64,000 bases of DNA from Vibrio mangrovi (GTDB lineage Bacteria; Pseudomonadota; Gammaproteobacteria; Enterobacterales; Vibrionaceae), in contig NZ_AP024884.1 of the NCBI RefSeq assembly GCF_024346955.1, positions 806,001 through 870,000 on the forward strand. The letters run 5' to 3'. The position numbers and the translations under genes are program-made. This document shows positions 47,615-56,987 of this stretch, in pieces. Position 1 is the first letter of the stretch, and every line of letters begins with the position of its first letter. Below the pieces are notes generated by a model that did no database searches, was not told the origin of the DNA, and saw only the letters and a program-made list of their open reading frames with translations.

Positions 47615-48589
47615 CTAAAACCAGCGTTTCAGTTTAAAGAATCCCAGGATTGCAACCATAACGGCAATTAACATACCGGAGAACCAGACAAACGCGCCGG
47701 GATTATCCGTGCCCGGAATGCCACCGATATTTACCCCCAGAAGTCCGGTCAGAAAACCGAGCGGTAGAAACAGTGCTGCGATCAGAGACATTACATACAT
47801 CCGCTGGTTCATCTGGTCATTGACCTGACTGGCAAGCTCTTCCTGAGTCACCACGGCCCGTTCACGAATCGCATCCAGTTCCTCGACGGAGCGAATCAGC
47901 CGGTCGGTACTCTCCTGCAAATAAAGACGGTCATCAGCCAGTAGCCATGCTTTGCGTTCAGTGACCATTTTCAGCATTGCCTCACGCTGAGGTGCCAGAT
48001 AACGCCGGAGCTGAATCGTCTGACGCCGGATCTCCATCAATGCTTTGCGCTCTCCGGCCGGATTCGACTGCTCAAGGACGTTTTCTTCAATCTGAGCCAT
48101 CCGATCCTCAAAGGTTGCAATCACCGCATCAATTCGTAGTGTCAGGTAATGACATAATCTCACCAGAAAATCAGATGAATTTGCCGGGCCGTCTCCCTGA
48201 TGCAGCGACTCGATTAAATCACTAACCGATAGCAGTTTGCGCCGCCGCGTCGAGATGATCCGTTGTGAGTCAATCACAATCCTCAGCGACACCATATCCT
48301 CCGGGCTTGCACCTTCACTCAGGTTCACTCCACGCAGGAAAATCAGAGATTGTTCGTTCAGATGGCTGATCCGGGGCCGGGTATCGTTGCTCAATAGAGC
48401 ATCGGCAACCAATTCTCCGACACCGCTTTGTTGGGATAGCCACTCACATCCCCGTTCATTCGCACAGTCGATATGCACCCACAGCGTCCCCTGCTCCGGC
48501 CGCCAGGCATTCACCTGTTCGGGATCGAGCTCAGTCGCTCCGCCCTGACCATCAAATAATAATGCTGCAATAAACGTGCTCTGATTCAT
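47615..48589 (-). CDS. zntB: zinc transporter ZntB (CorA family)
   Basis: 324 residues: a cytoplasmic alpha/beta domain, a long helix with many Arg/Glu (the CorA stalk), and two C-terminal membrane segments joined by GVNIGGIPG, the ZntB version of the CorA GMN loop, then a basic tail KLKRWF. ZntB moves zinc through a pentameric inner-membrane channel (family knowledge). GGAGG lies about five bases before the ATG. It stands in a minus-strand row, 58 bases before the NfeD gene start. Confidence 0.9.
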   Translation of the reverse strand: MNQSTFIAALLFDGQGGATELDPEQVNAWRPEQGTLWVHIDCANERGCEWLSQQSGVGELVADALLSNDTRPRISHLNEQSLIFLRGVNLSEGASPEDMVSLRIVIDSQRIISTRRRKLLSVSDLIESLHQGDGPANSSDFLVRLCHYLTLRIDAVIATFEDRMAQIEENVLEQSNPAGERKALMEIRRQTIQLRRYLAPQREAMLKMVTERKAWLLADDRLYLQESTDRLIRSVEELDAIRERAVVTQEELASQVNDQMNQRMYVMSLIAALFLPLGFLTGLLGVNIGGIPGTDNPGAFVWFSGMLIAVMVAILGFFKLKRWF

Positions 48590-48619
48590 GCCGCCTCCGG
48601 GCTGCGTTCGACTGATAAT

Positions 48620-48973
48620 TTAGGGCGTATTGATCTGCCGGGATAATTCCTGCTCAGATTCACTATCACTTTCCGAACAGGTCGTCTGATACTCAAGCCA
48701 GTGAATCGTGTTTCCCACTACCACAATACTGCCGGAAATAATCAGCGATGCCGATGAAATTACACCCCCCACAGTCAGACAGGCAAGCAGTTCTTCTTTG
48801 CTGTGAATCGAGTGACACACACCAACATCGTCCTTAACTATAGTTAACTGCAACTTTCTGGTGCTCATCTCACATGTCTGAGCGTAATCCTGCTCTTTAG
48901 CTGTTTCAGGCAGAACCACACAGGCACTAAGCAACAATATCAAAGGAACAGTAAACAACGATTTCAATTTCAA
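48620..48973 (-). CDS. small predicted lipoprotein, unknown function
   Basis: 117 residues starting at TTG 48973, which is well supported by AGGAAG six bases upstream. A signal peptide ends in the lipobox LLSAC, so it is probably a lipid-anchored envelope protein. The mature part has four more cysteines (QTCEMS, GVCHS, LLACLT, TTCSES), one hydrophobic segment around 70-90 (VGGVISSASLIISGSIVVVG), and an acidic serine-rich tail. I do not recognise the family. It ends 30 bases upstream of zntB. Confidence 0.65.
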   Translation of the reverse strand: MKLKSLFTVPLILLLSACVVLPETAKEQDYAQTCEMSTRKLQLTIVKDDVGVCHSIHSKEELLACLTVGGVISSASLIISGSIVVVGNTIHWLEYQTTCSESDSESEQELSRQINTP

Positions 48974-49026
48974 TCACAACTTCCTACGACAACAAACGCC
49001 CGAATACGACCATTATATCAGTCAAT

Positions 49027-49245
49027 TCACAGACCAGATTCAACCATCTGAATGATTTTCCTGGCTTTTTCAAAATGATCAAGCCGATGAGTCCGAATCC
49101 ACCACGTCGCAGCTTCCATCAGTAGCTCGGGGTCATCATTTTTATTGGCAAAGAAAGCATAAAACGAAACCCCGACATTCTCCCCTTTTTGCCCGATTTT
49201 TTTGTGGCAGACCTGAATTACTTTTTCCCGTAGTGAATGACGCAT
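49027..49245 (-). CDS. small conserved protein, unknown function (possibly DUF6500)
   Basis: 72 residues, soluble, no signal: REKVIQVCHKKIGQKGENVG, then SFYAFFANKNDDPELLMEAATWW and a basic helical tail. The pattern resembles a small protein I associate with DUF6500 in vibrios, from memory only. GGGA precedes the ATG. No function can be read. Confidence 0.6.
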   Translation of the reverse strand: MRHSLREKVIQVCHKKIGQKGENVGVSFYAFFANKNDDPELLMEAATWWIRTHRLDHFEKARKIIQMVESGL

Positions 49246-49370
49246 TTTAATCCCAGTTAATTTTCATAAATAAAACTTGATTCATATCAAACCAAAATGA
49301 AATCGATTTCATTTTCTAAACAATATCATCTATACATAAATAATCATAATAACTATGGCTGGGTATATTT

Positions 49371-50429
49371 ATGAAATACTTACGATTCTATTGCCTTATT
49401 TCTTTGTTATTAACCGCATGCGCGAACCAAACCAGTATCCATAGAGATTTGGATGTAGACAGTGGTAAAGGAGCATTTATCGATATTAAACAAAGAGCGG
49501 TCATTGTATCTCACCAAATCAGAGATAAAGGAAAAAGAACGATTGTTTGTGCAGAACCCAGCCCTGATTCGATGTCTGCCCTCGCAGGAGAAACGTCCAT
49601 CAGTGTCCCGAATAAAATCAAACTTGCTAATGCATTCCAGGAAGGAGCTGCTTACACAGGCCTCAGAACACAAAGTATTCAAATTTTAAGAGATGGTATG
49701 TTCCGGCTCTGTGAGGCTTATATGAGCGGAGCAATCGATGAAAGTTCCTATGGATTACTTCTGCGACGGTATCAGAAAAATATGGTCGCCCTACTGGCTA
49801 TTGAGCAATTAACAGCAACCATTAAAGCACCATCACCAACAATCAGTACTTCGGGTGCAGCAAGTGTCGCCCGTGATGTTTCTGAATTAAAAGAAATGCT
49901 TACAGAAACTAAATCACAAATCAAAGTGCTCGAAAATAATCAATCAAGAACAGAAGATGAAGAGAATCAACTCGCAGATCTCAAGGAACAGAAAGCCGTC
50001 TACGAGAGTGGTATCAAAAATGGTAACCAAATCGTTGCCAGTGGGCAGGCCACAGCTACGATCCTGAGTCAGTCAGGCGGTGAAATAGCGGAAGTCTCAT
50101 CTGAAGTTACCAACGCGATAAAAGATATTGTGCTCAAAATTATTGATACCGATGATCTGCCAGCAATGTGCCTGAGTGCTATCATGCACTCCGATGATAA
50201 GCTAGCAGTATACAAGTCATGTGTGGACTTATTAAATAAAACGGCTCAGACCCATATTGCGGAACTAGAAGCGGATATCGCATATAATAAAGGAGTACAA
50301 ACACAGGCTGAAAAAGCGACTTCATCTTCTGAGCTCAAGAAGGTACCTGCGCCTCGACACACCGAATCCATTAGGTCGTCTTCCGGAACTCTACTCTTCC
50401 AACTAGATATAAAGGCAAGAGATCAGTAA
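49371..50429 (+). CDS. predicted lipoprotein with coiled coil, unknown function
   Basis: 352 residues. The signal peptide ends in LLLTACAN, a lipobox. The mature part contains a conserved-looking N-terminal region (VVSHQIRDKGKRTIVCAEPSPDS, then RTQSIQILRDGMFRLCEAYMSGAID) and a long coiled coil about residues 170-225 (ELKEMLTETKSQIKVLENNQ and onward). It has four further cysteines in the body. Single plus-strand gene between minus-strand neighbours, with a weak GGGT ribosome site. I do not recognise a function; an envelope structural role is only a guess. Confidence 0.7.
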   Translation: MKYLRFYCLISLLLTACANQTSIHRDLDVDSGKGAFIDIKQRAVIVSHQIRDKGKRTIVCAEPSPDSMSALAGETSISVPNKIKLANAFQEGAAYTGLRTQSIQILRDGMFRLCEAYMSGAIDESSYGLLLRRYQKNMVALLAIEQLTATIKAPSPTISTSGAASVARDVSELKEMLTETKSQIKVLENNQSRTEDEENQLADLKEQKAVYESGIKNGNQIVASGQATATILSQSGGEIAEVSSEVTNAIKDIVLKIIDTDDLPAMCLSAIMHSDDKLAVYKSCVDLLNKTAQTHIAELEADIAYNKGVQTQAEKATSSSELKKVPAPRHTESIRSSSGTLLFQLDIKARDQ

Positions 50430-50532
50430 TTATAGATGAATGCTCAATTAATATTGCAATAACATAGTATCAATCGAAGGAATGATCTGATCATTGAATG
50501 ACTTTGATGGGTATTAGAGTTCACGCGAAAAC

Positions 50533-50567
50533 AAAAAAACGCCCAAATGGCACAACGATTTGGGCGA
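50533..50567 (-). terminator. rho-independent terminator of the ureide operon
   Basis: On the minus strand CGCCCAAAT and ATTTGGGCG form a nine-base perfect stem with a nine-base loop (50541-50567), followed by seven T. It lies 20 bases past the stop of the last gene of the ureide operon. Confidence 0.9.
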
Positions 50568-50587
50568 AAGAAGGATCTTGGCTGTGG

Positions 50588-51829
50588 TTAACAAGTGCCG
50601 GTCTGATATGACGAAACAGACTGAATCATCCGGATAAGACAATCCAGTGCAACAGCGACATCCTGCGTCTGTACATTCTCTTTCGGATTATGGCTAATGC
50701 CTTTTTCACACCGAACGAACAACATGCCCATATCCGCAAGATTTGCCATCACCATCGCATCGTGACCAGCACCACTGGCAAGATAACAGACATCTTTCCC
50801 GGTAGCAGATTCGACCACCTGCGCCCACAGCTGTTGCAGACGATCACTACAAGGGACAGCCTGAGCCTGATAAATCTGCTCATGTACCACGTTCAGCCCC
50901 CGCTTTTCACCAATTGTCGCGAGCTGCTGCATCAGCAATTGTGTACAGCGGTCCAGCTTTTCCTGCGACTGACTGCGAATATCCAGCGAGAACTGCACCT
51001 GTCCGGGAATCACATTCACCGCAGCTGAGCGCACATCACATTTACCGACCGTCGCGACAATCTCATGTTCGGTTGCAAAAGCTTCAATCGTAGCAATCAT
51101 CTGTGCAACACCACACAACGCGTCGTGCCGCAGTGGTAGCGGAACCGTTCCGGCATGTCCGGCAACCCCGGAAACATCGATCAGAAACCGTTTCGCTCCG
51201 GCAATCGCAGTAACTACACCGACTGGCAGATCCAGACTTTCCAGCAATGGTCCCTGCTCGATATGAACTTCTAGATAGGCCAGTGTTTCTTCCGGTTTCC
51301 GGGCAGCTTGTGCCACATTGTCCGGCTCAAGCCCGAAATGACGCATTGCTTCACCGATGCTGATACCTTCAGCATCCTGACGGTCCAGCAGTGCCGGATT
51401 CCACAGTCCGGCTACCGGACTCGAACCCAGCAATGTGGTCTGAAAACGGGTACCTTCTTCATCGGCAAATGCGACCACATCAACATGAAACGGGAGTTCA
51501 GTGTCTTGCAGCGCATCCAGCGCTTCGATGGCCAGCAGAATCCCCAACGGACCATCATAACCACCGGCATTGGCGACCGTATCGCTGTGAGAGCCGATAA
51601 TCAGTGTCGGCAATTCAGGATTTGCCGCCACTTTCCGGCCCCACTGGTTACCGACTTCATCCTGCCAGGTTTCCAGACCGGCCTGTGTCATCCATCGAGC
51701 AAGCTGCTGGTGTGCCTGACGGTGCTCTTCAGTCAGATAAGCCCGCAGAATTCCGTCCTGCATTGCGCTGAATGAGGCTAATGTCTGAATTTTTTCCATC
51801 ACCTGTGTTGCCCGGTGTTCTGCCGTCAT
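50588..51829 (-). CDS. allC: allantoate amidohydrolase, M20 family
   Basis: 413 residues from the ATG at 51829, which has AAGGAG seven bases upstream; a longer frame from 51853 is less likely. It is an M20/M28-type zinc amidohydrolase: metal motif GSHSDTV, GGYDGPLGI, FADEEGTRF, LGSSPVAG, HIEQGPLLE, GHAGTVPLPLRHDA, and GAGHDAMVMA near the C-terminus. Length and motifs match allantoate amidohydrolase (AllC/HpxK type), which yields ureidoglycine, ammonia and CO2. N-carbamoyl-amino-acid or ureidoglycolate hydrolases are close relatives. The aminotransferase immediately upstream uses the ureidoglycine product, which supports the assignment. Last gene of the operon. Confidence 0.85.
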   Translation of the reverse strand: MTAEHRATQVMEKIQTLASFSAMQDGILRAYLTEEHRQAHQQLARWMTQAGLETWQDEVGNQWGRKVAANPELPTLIIGSHSDTVANAGGYDGPLGILLAIEALDALQDTELPFHVDVVAFADEEGTRFQTTLLGSSPVAGLWNPALLDRQDAEGISIGEAMRHFGLEPDNVAQAARKPEETLAYLEVHIEQGPLLESLDLPVGVVTAIAGAKRFLIDVSGVAGHAGTVPLPLRHDALCGVAQMIATIEAFATEHEIVATVGKCDVRSAAVNVIPGQVQFSLDIRSQSQEKLDRCTQLLMQQLATIGEKRGLNVVHEQIYQAQAVPCSDRLQQLWAQVVESATGKDVCYLASGAGHDAMVMANLADMGMLFVRCEKGISHNPKENVQTQDVAVALDCLIRMIQSVSSYQTGTC

Positions 51830-51874
51830 ATGCGCTCCTTCTAATTGACTCATGCCTGTGACTCTGCTCCGTCT

Positions 51875-53107
51875 TTATGCTCCAAAGATATCCATTGCCG
51901 CAGCAACCGCCTGCCCCGGAGCAACCGGTACTCCGGCTTTCAGCAATACAGCCTCCAGAGCGGCCAGCGTCATCAGTACACACTCCTGACGGGCGTTATA
52001 ACCCATGGTTCCGATCCGCCAGATCTTTCCGTGTAGTGGTCCGAATGAGGTGCCGATTTCAATCCCGAAGCGGTTGAGCAATTCCTGACGGACTTTATCA
52101 CCATCTGCCTGCTGTGGAATATAAACCCCAACGACATTGTTCATTTTGTACTGCTGGTTGCCGAACAGCTTCAGCCCCATGGCACTGAGCCCGGTCGCCA
52201 TTGCCTGACCGGCCTGTTTATGGCGGGCAATCACCCGATCACCACCTTCTTCCAGATAAATCCGGGCACACTCACGGGCAGCATACAGCATACTGGTTGC
52301 TTCAGTATGGTGATTGAGCCGCTCCGGTCCCCAGTAATCCATAATCATGGCTAAGTCGAAATAGTTCGACAGGATCGGCGCATCTTCACCGTCCTGATGC
52401 TGATCGGTACGAATCCCTGCTTCAACATGTTTTCTGCGGTTAATGACTTCCACGCACCGCTCACTGAGCGTGACCGGCGCACTGCCCGACGGGCCACCCA
52501 GACATTTTTGCAGTCCGGCAGACACCGCATCGAGATGCCACTCATCGACTTTCAGGTCATTCCCGGCAATCGATGCTGTCGCGTCACAGTAGAACAGCAC
52601 ACCGTACCGCTGACAGATTTCGCCGAATTCAGCCAGTGGCTGGTTCATTGTGGTTGAAGTATCGCCCTGCACTGTCGCCAGCATTTTAGGCTGGAATTCA
52701 CGAATGGCGGCTTCAACTTTTTCCGGCGGACAAACTTCGCCCCACTCAATATCGATTGTGCGGATAACCGCTCCGATACGCTGGGCGATTTCACACAGCA
52801 GATGCCCGAAACGGCCAATCACCGGGATCAGCACTTTATCTCCCGGTTGCAGCACTGAAACCAGTACGGCCTCAATCCCTGAACGGGCGGTTCCGTCAAT
52901 CAGAAAAGTCTGCTGATTCTGAGTCTCGAATACACCGCGGTAAAGTGTCTGTACCTGATTCATGTATCCGGTCATCACCGGATCGTACTGACCGATCAAT
53001 GCGGAAGAAATTGCCTGATGGACGCGGGGATACGCGTTAATCGGTCCCGGTCCCATCAGAATGCGCTGAGGTGGGTTCAGGGTTTCAAATAGCGGATTGG
53101 TTTCCAT
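51875..53107 (-). CDS. hpxJ: (S)-ureidoglycine-glyoxylate aminotransferase
   Basis: 410 residues from the ATG at 53107 (GGAGAG just upstream); an in-frame start at 53134 is longer. It is a class V PLP aminotransferase: PQRILMGPGPINAYPRV, DGTARSGIEAVL, the PLP-binding CDATASIAGNDL, and the lysine-bearing AGLQKCLGGPSGSAPVTL. The subfamily transfers the amino group of ureidoglycine to glyoxylate, giving oxalurate and glycine (PucG/HpxJ type, family knowledge). Alanine- or serine-glyoxylate transaminases are near relatives, but the neighbouring allantoate amidohydrolase and oxamate hydrolase favour the ureide role. Confidence 0.82.
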   Translation of the reverse strand: METNPLFETLNPPQRILMGPGPINAYPRVHQAISSALIGQYDPVMTGYMNQVQTLYRGVFETQNQQTFLIDGTARSGIEAVLVSVLQPGDKVLIPVIGRFGHLLCEIAQRIGAVIRTIDIEWGEVCPPEKVEAAIREFQPKMLATVQGDTSTTMNQPLAEFGEICQRYGVLFYCDATASIAGNDLKVDEWHLDAVSAGLQKCLGGPSGSAPVTLSERCVEVINRRKHVEAGIRTDQHQDGEDAPILSNYFDLAMIMDYWGPERLNHHTEATSMLYAARECARIYLEEGGDRVIARHKQAGQAMATGLSAMGLKLFGNQQYKMNNVVGVYIPQQADGDKVRQELLNRFGIEIGTSFGPLHGKIWRIGTMGYNARQECVLMTLAALEAVLLKAGVPVAPGQAVAAAMDIFGA

Positions 53108-53143
53108 ACATCTCTCCAATAAAATTTCGTTCAAATCGTCAGA

Positions 53144-54712
53144 TCAACACTGACCGACAAAAGCCTGACCATCGCTGCGGGGATCCGTTGCACAAGTCGC
53201 CTGACCCTGCTCATTCAGCACAACAGCACCAGCGTGGCCCATTAATTCATTGTTATCTTTCACCTGAGTAATATCGTGTCCGCGGGCGCGTAACGCATCC
53301 TGATGGAGCTGGTATAAACTGTGCTCCAGACGAAGCTGGTGGGTATCGTCTCCCCAAGTCCGCCCAAGCAACCAGCGCGGCGTAGCAATGGCTTCATCCA
53401 GAGCGTAACCCTGATACACATAACGGCTGAACAGACACGCCTGTGTCTGAGGCTGACCTTCACCGCCCATTGTGCCGTATACCATACGCTGACCATCACT
53501 GAGTTCGGCATAAGCCGGATTCAGGGTGTGAAATGGTTTTTTACCCGGCTTCAGCACATTATGGTGCGTTGCATCGAGAGAGAAACTTTTTGCCCGGTTA
53601 TTCCAGACAAATCCCAGATTCGGCAACACCGCACCAGAGCCAAACTCCCAGTAGACACTCTGAATAAAACTCACCATGGTGCCATATTGATCGGTCGCGC
53701 CCATCCAGACGGTGTCACCCGGTTTGGCAATGTGCGGCCATGGCTGTGCACCGGTCAGTGAAATCTGTTCTGCACACGATACTGCGGTTTCTTCTGTCAG
53801 CAGGTACTGAAGCGGTGCCGAGAGTTCCTCTTCATCAGTCACCAGTTCGTCACGGATGATGAACGCCTGCTTAGTTGCTTCAACCAGCAGGTGAATATGA
53901 TCGATTTCTCCGTCGGCCTGCGCCGCCAGTTGATCATAAATCGCCAAAATCAGCAAAGACGCAACCCCCTGAGTCGGCGCTCCGAAGTTGTAAAGCGTCC
54001 CTTTGCTTGTTTCGACCGACAACGGCTCCATCACCCGCGCCTGATGACGGTGAAAATCTTCCAGTGTGAGCGGACTGCCCAGCGCCGCTAAGTCTGCGGC
54101 AGCCTGCTGCGCGATTTCGCCCCGGTAGAAATCATCCAGACCAGCAGATGCCAGCCGTTCAAATGTTGCAGCCAAAGCCGGATTGCACAATGTTTGTCCG
54201 ACTTCCAGCACTTTTCCGTCAGGCAGATACTGCTGCGCAAAAGAAGGAATGGCAGCCAGCATAGATACGGTTTTCTCACTGGCATTGACCAGACTCTGAG
54301 TCACTTCAATCCCATCTCTGGCCGCCGAGATCGCCGGTTGCAATAACTGTTGCAGTGAATGCTCCCGGTGATTCAGTTCCAGCGCTTTATGCCAGCCGGA
54401 AATTGTACCGCCCATTGTAATCGCCGCACCGCCACCACTGGCGGGCAGCTCATTCCCCTGAACCCGGTAATGCTCAGGGTCGGCATTCAGCGCCGCAGCA
54501 CCACAGGCATCGATTGCAACCGGTGTCTTGCCGGGATGACAAATTAGCCAGAAACTATCTCCGCCAATACTGTTCATATGCGGATACTGAACCGAAACCA
54601 TAGCAGCCGCAGCAACCATCGCTTCACTGGCTGTGCCGCCTTCATCCAGAATCTTCTGTCCAACTTCTGCCGCCCGGAAATGCGGGGCGGTAAAGGCCGT
54701 CTGATATTTCAT
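53144..54712 (-). CDS. hpxW: oxamate amidohydrolase-like, gamma-glutamyltransferase fold
   Basis: 522 residues, an Ntn hydrolase of the gamma-glutamyltransferase superfamily without signal peptide, so cytoplasmic. HMNSIGGDSFWL and GGTISGWHKALE belong to the alpha chain; the self-cleavage nucleophile is Thr334 in GDTVW, aligned with the catalytic Thr of GGT, followed by VSFIQSVYWEFGSG and GTMGGEGQPQTQ. This GGT-like form in a ureide operon matches HpxW of Klebsiella, which hydrolyses oxamate to oxalate and ammonia (family knowledge). A true glutathione hydrolase would normally be secreted. The start overlaps the amidase stop by four bases. Confidence 0.8.
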   Translation of the reverse strand: MKYQTAFTAPHFRAAEVGQKILDEGGTASEAMVAAAAMVSVQYPHMNSIGGDSFWLICHPGKTPVAIDACGAAALNADPEHYRVQGNELPASGGGAAITMGGTISGWHKALELNHREHSLQQLLQPAISAARDGIEVTQSLVNASEKTVSMLAAIPSFAQQYLPDGKVLEVGQTLCNPALAATFERLASAGLDDFYRGEIAQQAAADLAALGSPLTLEDFHRHQARVMEPLSVETSKGTLYNFGAPTQGVASLLILAIYDQLAAQADGEIDHIHLLVEATKQAFIIRDELVTDEEELSAPLQYLLTEETAVSCAEQISLTGAQPWPHIAKPGDTVWMGATDQYGTMVSFIQSVYWEFGSGAVLPNLGFVWNNRAKSFSLDATHHNVLKPGKKPFHTLNPAYAELSDGQRMVYGTMGGEGQPQTQACLFSRYVYQGYALDEAIATPRWLLGRTWGDDTHQLRLEHSLYQLHQDALRARGHDITQVKDNNELMGHAGAVVLNEQGQATCATDPRSDGQAFVGQC

Positions 54713-55914
54713 ATGTTTTCCTCTCCGGCCATCAGTTGCGATGCAATCGCCAATAGTTGTGCTTCTTCATTAGGCAGACCCAGCAGAGAAATACCACAAG
54801 GTCCGTCACTCATGCCCTGAAACGGCATATGTAATTGCGGGAATCCGGCCAGCCCGGCAATCGCTGTCAGCCCCATTAGCTCCGAGCGATAAGCTGCCAT
54901 TGCTTCCGGCGAGATATCCAGTGACGGCGGACCTGCCGGTGTTGTCGGTACAAGCCATACACCGCCGTGCTCATCCAGTTGTGCATAGAGCCACAGCCGG
55001 AATGCTTTCTGACGAATTTTTCCTTGCTCATAGGCTTCATCCGAGATGGTCCGGGCCCATTTCACCCGTTCCAGAATCGCCGGATCCAGTGTCATCTCGT
55101 TGTCTGTCAGCCAGCGGCCATGCTTCTGAATAATTTCATATCCCTGAATGGTCCGGAATAACAGACTCAGCTCATCCAGAGTCCAGTCAGACTGGGTAAT
55201 AAAGTCTTTTTCTTCCAGAGCAATCCCGGCCCAGCGGCAACGATCATGCATTCGCTGATAACGGTCTTCACTCAGTTGCTGGGCAAGCAAACGGTCCAGA
55301 TAAAGTGTGGGAATATTCCCGGCGAAGTCCGGCACTTTTTCCGCAGAAAGCTCACTGTAAACCGACTTCAGTACCGGCAAGTCGCGGGCAAAAAATCCTG
55401 CGGTATCAAAACTTTTAGCCAGTTCAAAGCAGTTAGACAGATCAAATTTCCCCAGCGTTGGCCGCAGGCCGAACAAACCGCAATAACTGGCCGGAATCCG
55501 GACCGAACCTCCGGTGTCTGTCCCGATAGAAAAATCAACATCGCCCTGCGCGACAGCGACCGCACTTCCGCTGGAAGATCCGCCGGGAATACAGCCGGGC
55601 GCCGCCGGATTTTCCGGAGTGCCGTAATGAATATTCTGTCCGTTCAGGCTATAAGCCAGCTCATCGGTCTGTACCCGGCCACGGCAAATCGCCCCGGCAC
55701 TGAGTAATGCTTCAATCAGTGGTGACGTTGATTTTGCCGGCGGGTGACTTTCCAGCCATGCCGGGTTTCCTGCGCCGGTGGTATAACCGGCGACATCAAA
55801 TAGATCTTTAAACACAAAGCTCAGACCGGACAATGCACCATCATCCGTTGCAGAAAGATAATCCGGCCCTTGCTGGCAGTAAATACGTCGGTCTCTGACC
55901 TGCTCCTGTTTCAT
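54709..55914 (-). CDS. amidase-signature hydrolase
   Basis: 401 residues, an amidase-signature enzyme with the Ser-cisSer-Lys triad: lysine in FVFKDLFDVAG, the Gly/Ser loop PGGSSSGSAVAVA, and GTDTGGSVRIPASYCGLFG. It is short for the family. In Klebsiella hpx genes an amidase of this type (HpxY) accompanies HpxW (family knowledge), so it probably cleaves a ureide- or oxamate-related amide. GGAGA precedes the ATG. Substrate not readable; it lies between the carrier and the HpxW-like gene and overlaps the latter. Confidence 0.85.
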   Translation of the reverse strand: MKQEQVRDRRIYCQQGPDYLSATDDGALSGLSFVFKDLFDVAGYTTGAGNPAWLESHPPAKSTSPLIEALLSAGAICRGRVQTDELAYSLNGQNIHYGTPENPAAPGCIPGGSSSGSAVAVAQGDVDFSIGTDTGGSVRIPASYCGLFGLRPTLGKFDLSNCFELAKSFDTAGFFARDLPVLKSVYSELSAEKVPDFAGNIPTLYLDRLLAQQLSEDRYQRMHDRCRWAGIALEEKDFITQSDWTLDELSLLFRTIQGYEIIQKHGRWLTDNEMTLDPAILERVKWARTISDEAYEQGKIRQKAFRLWLYAQLDEHGGVWLVPTTPAGPPSLDISPEAMAAYRSELMGLTAIAGLAGFPQLHMPFQGMSDGPCGISLLGLPNEEAQLLAIASQLMAGEENI

Positions 55915-55928
55915 CCCTGTATCTCCGC

Positions 55929-56933
55929 TTACGAGTTAGCAGCGGCCTCACCGACCGGCTGATAACGTTTGGCATACCGATTCGCAAGAATTGCACAATA
56001 GAAAATCTGAATCGGGTGATAAAGCATAATCGGTAGCAAAATCATGCCAAGGTTCGGGTCGGCGCCAAAGATCGCAGTTGCCATCGGCACACCGGCAGCC
56101 AGTGTTTTCTTCGTGCCGCAAAACACTGCCGCAACTTCATCCGCCAGGGCAAACTGACAGCGCCGGGCGCCCCATTGAATGGCATGAACCATCACCAGCA
56201 GCACGATACAACAGATCGCAATCGCAGCTGCCAGCATTCCCACAGAGAAATCATGCCAGATGCCATTTGCTACCGAGTCACAAAACGCATTATAGACAAT
56301 CAGTAGAATAACGTACTTATCCACCTTGTTGACAACGGACTTATGCCGTTCGGTAAAACTCAGCAGCAGCGGTCTGGCAAGTTGTCCGACAATCATCGGA
56401 ACCAATAGCAGTTTGGCGATTGAGATCACTGATCCCATCAGATCCAGTTCAACCCCTTCCATTCCCATGAAAAACTGAATAAATAATGGAGTAATAAAGA
56501 CACCCAGAATGCTGGACAGAGAAGCATTAAAAATCGCACCCGGTACATTACCTTTACCAACACTGGTCATTGCAACCGAGGAAGAAATCGTACTGGGCAG
56601 CACAAACAGGTAACAGAAACCGAAAGCAAGCGATGCCGGCATCACTGCAACCATCCCGTCACCAAAAATCAGCCACAGTAGCGGATAAAACAGATACGTC
56701 GCCAGTTGAATATAGATATGGAGCTTCCAGTTACTGACCCCTGCTTTGATTTTTTCCGGAGAAAGCCCCAGACCATGTAAAAAGAAGACAATGGCAACAC
56801 CGATTCCCGTCAGCTTATCCAGATGGATCAAGCCGCCGGAACGACCGACCTGCTCAGAAAAAGTCGCCAGTACGATGGCCACCACCATCCCAACCAGAAA
56901 CCACTCTTTTTTTAGTTTATTTATGATACCCAT
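55929..56933 (-). CDS. SBF-family (bile acid:sodium symporter-like) carrier
   Basis: 334 residues with about ten hydrophobic segments. Features of the PSBF/YfeH-like bile acid:Na+ symporter group are GIGVAIVFFLHGLGLSPEKI, LPSTISSSVAMTSVGKGNVPGAIFNASLSS, and VFCGTKKTLAAGVPMA. These carriers move organic anions with sodium (family knowledge). Its place inside the ureide operon suggests it handles a substrate or an end product such as oxalate or oxamate, but this is inference. It lies 14 bases upstream of the amidase. Confidence 0.85.
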   Translation of the reverse strand: MGIINKLKKEWFLVGMVVAIVLATFSEQVGRSGGLIHLDKLTGIGVAIVFFLHGLGLSPEKIKAGVSNWKLHIYIQLATYLFYPLLWLIFGDGMVAVMPASLAFGFCYLFVLPSTISSSVAMTSVGKGNVPGAIFNASLSSILGVFITPLFIQFFMGMEGVELDLMGSVISIAKLLLVPMIVGQLARPLLLSFTERHKSVVNKVDKYVILLIVYNAFCDSVANGIWHDFSVGMLAAAIAICCIVLLVMVHAIQWGARRCQFALADEVAAVFCGTKKTLAAGVPMATAIFGADPNLGMILLPIMLYHPIQIFYCAILANRYAKRYQPVGEAAANS

Positions 56934-56987
56934 TCTTGTTTATACCTATCATGTTCTTGTTTTTGCGTTAACTGCCAGCCCGACTGA

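Noticed and set aside
53144..54712. Classical gamma-glutamyltranspeptidase
   Set aside because: It lacks a signal peptide and the TTHxS form of the cleavage site, and it sits in a ureide operon, so an HpxW-like oxamate hydrolase fits better.
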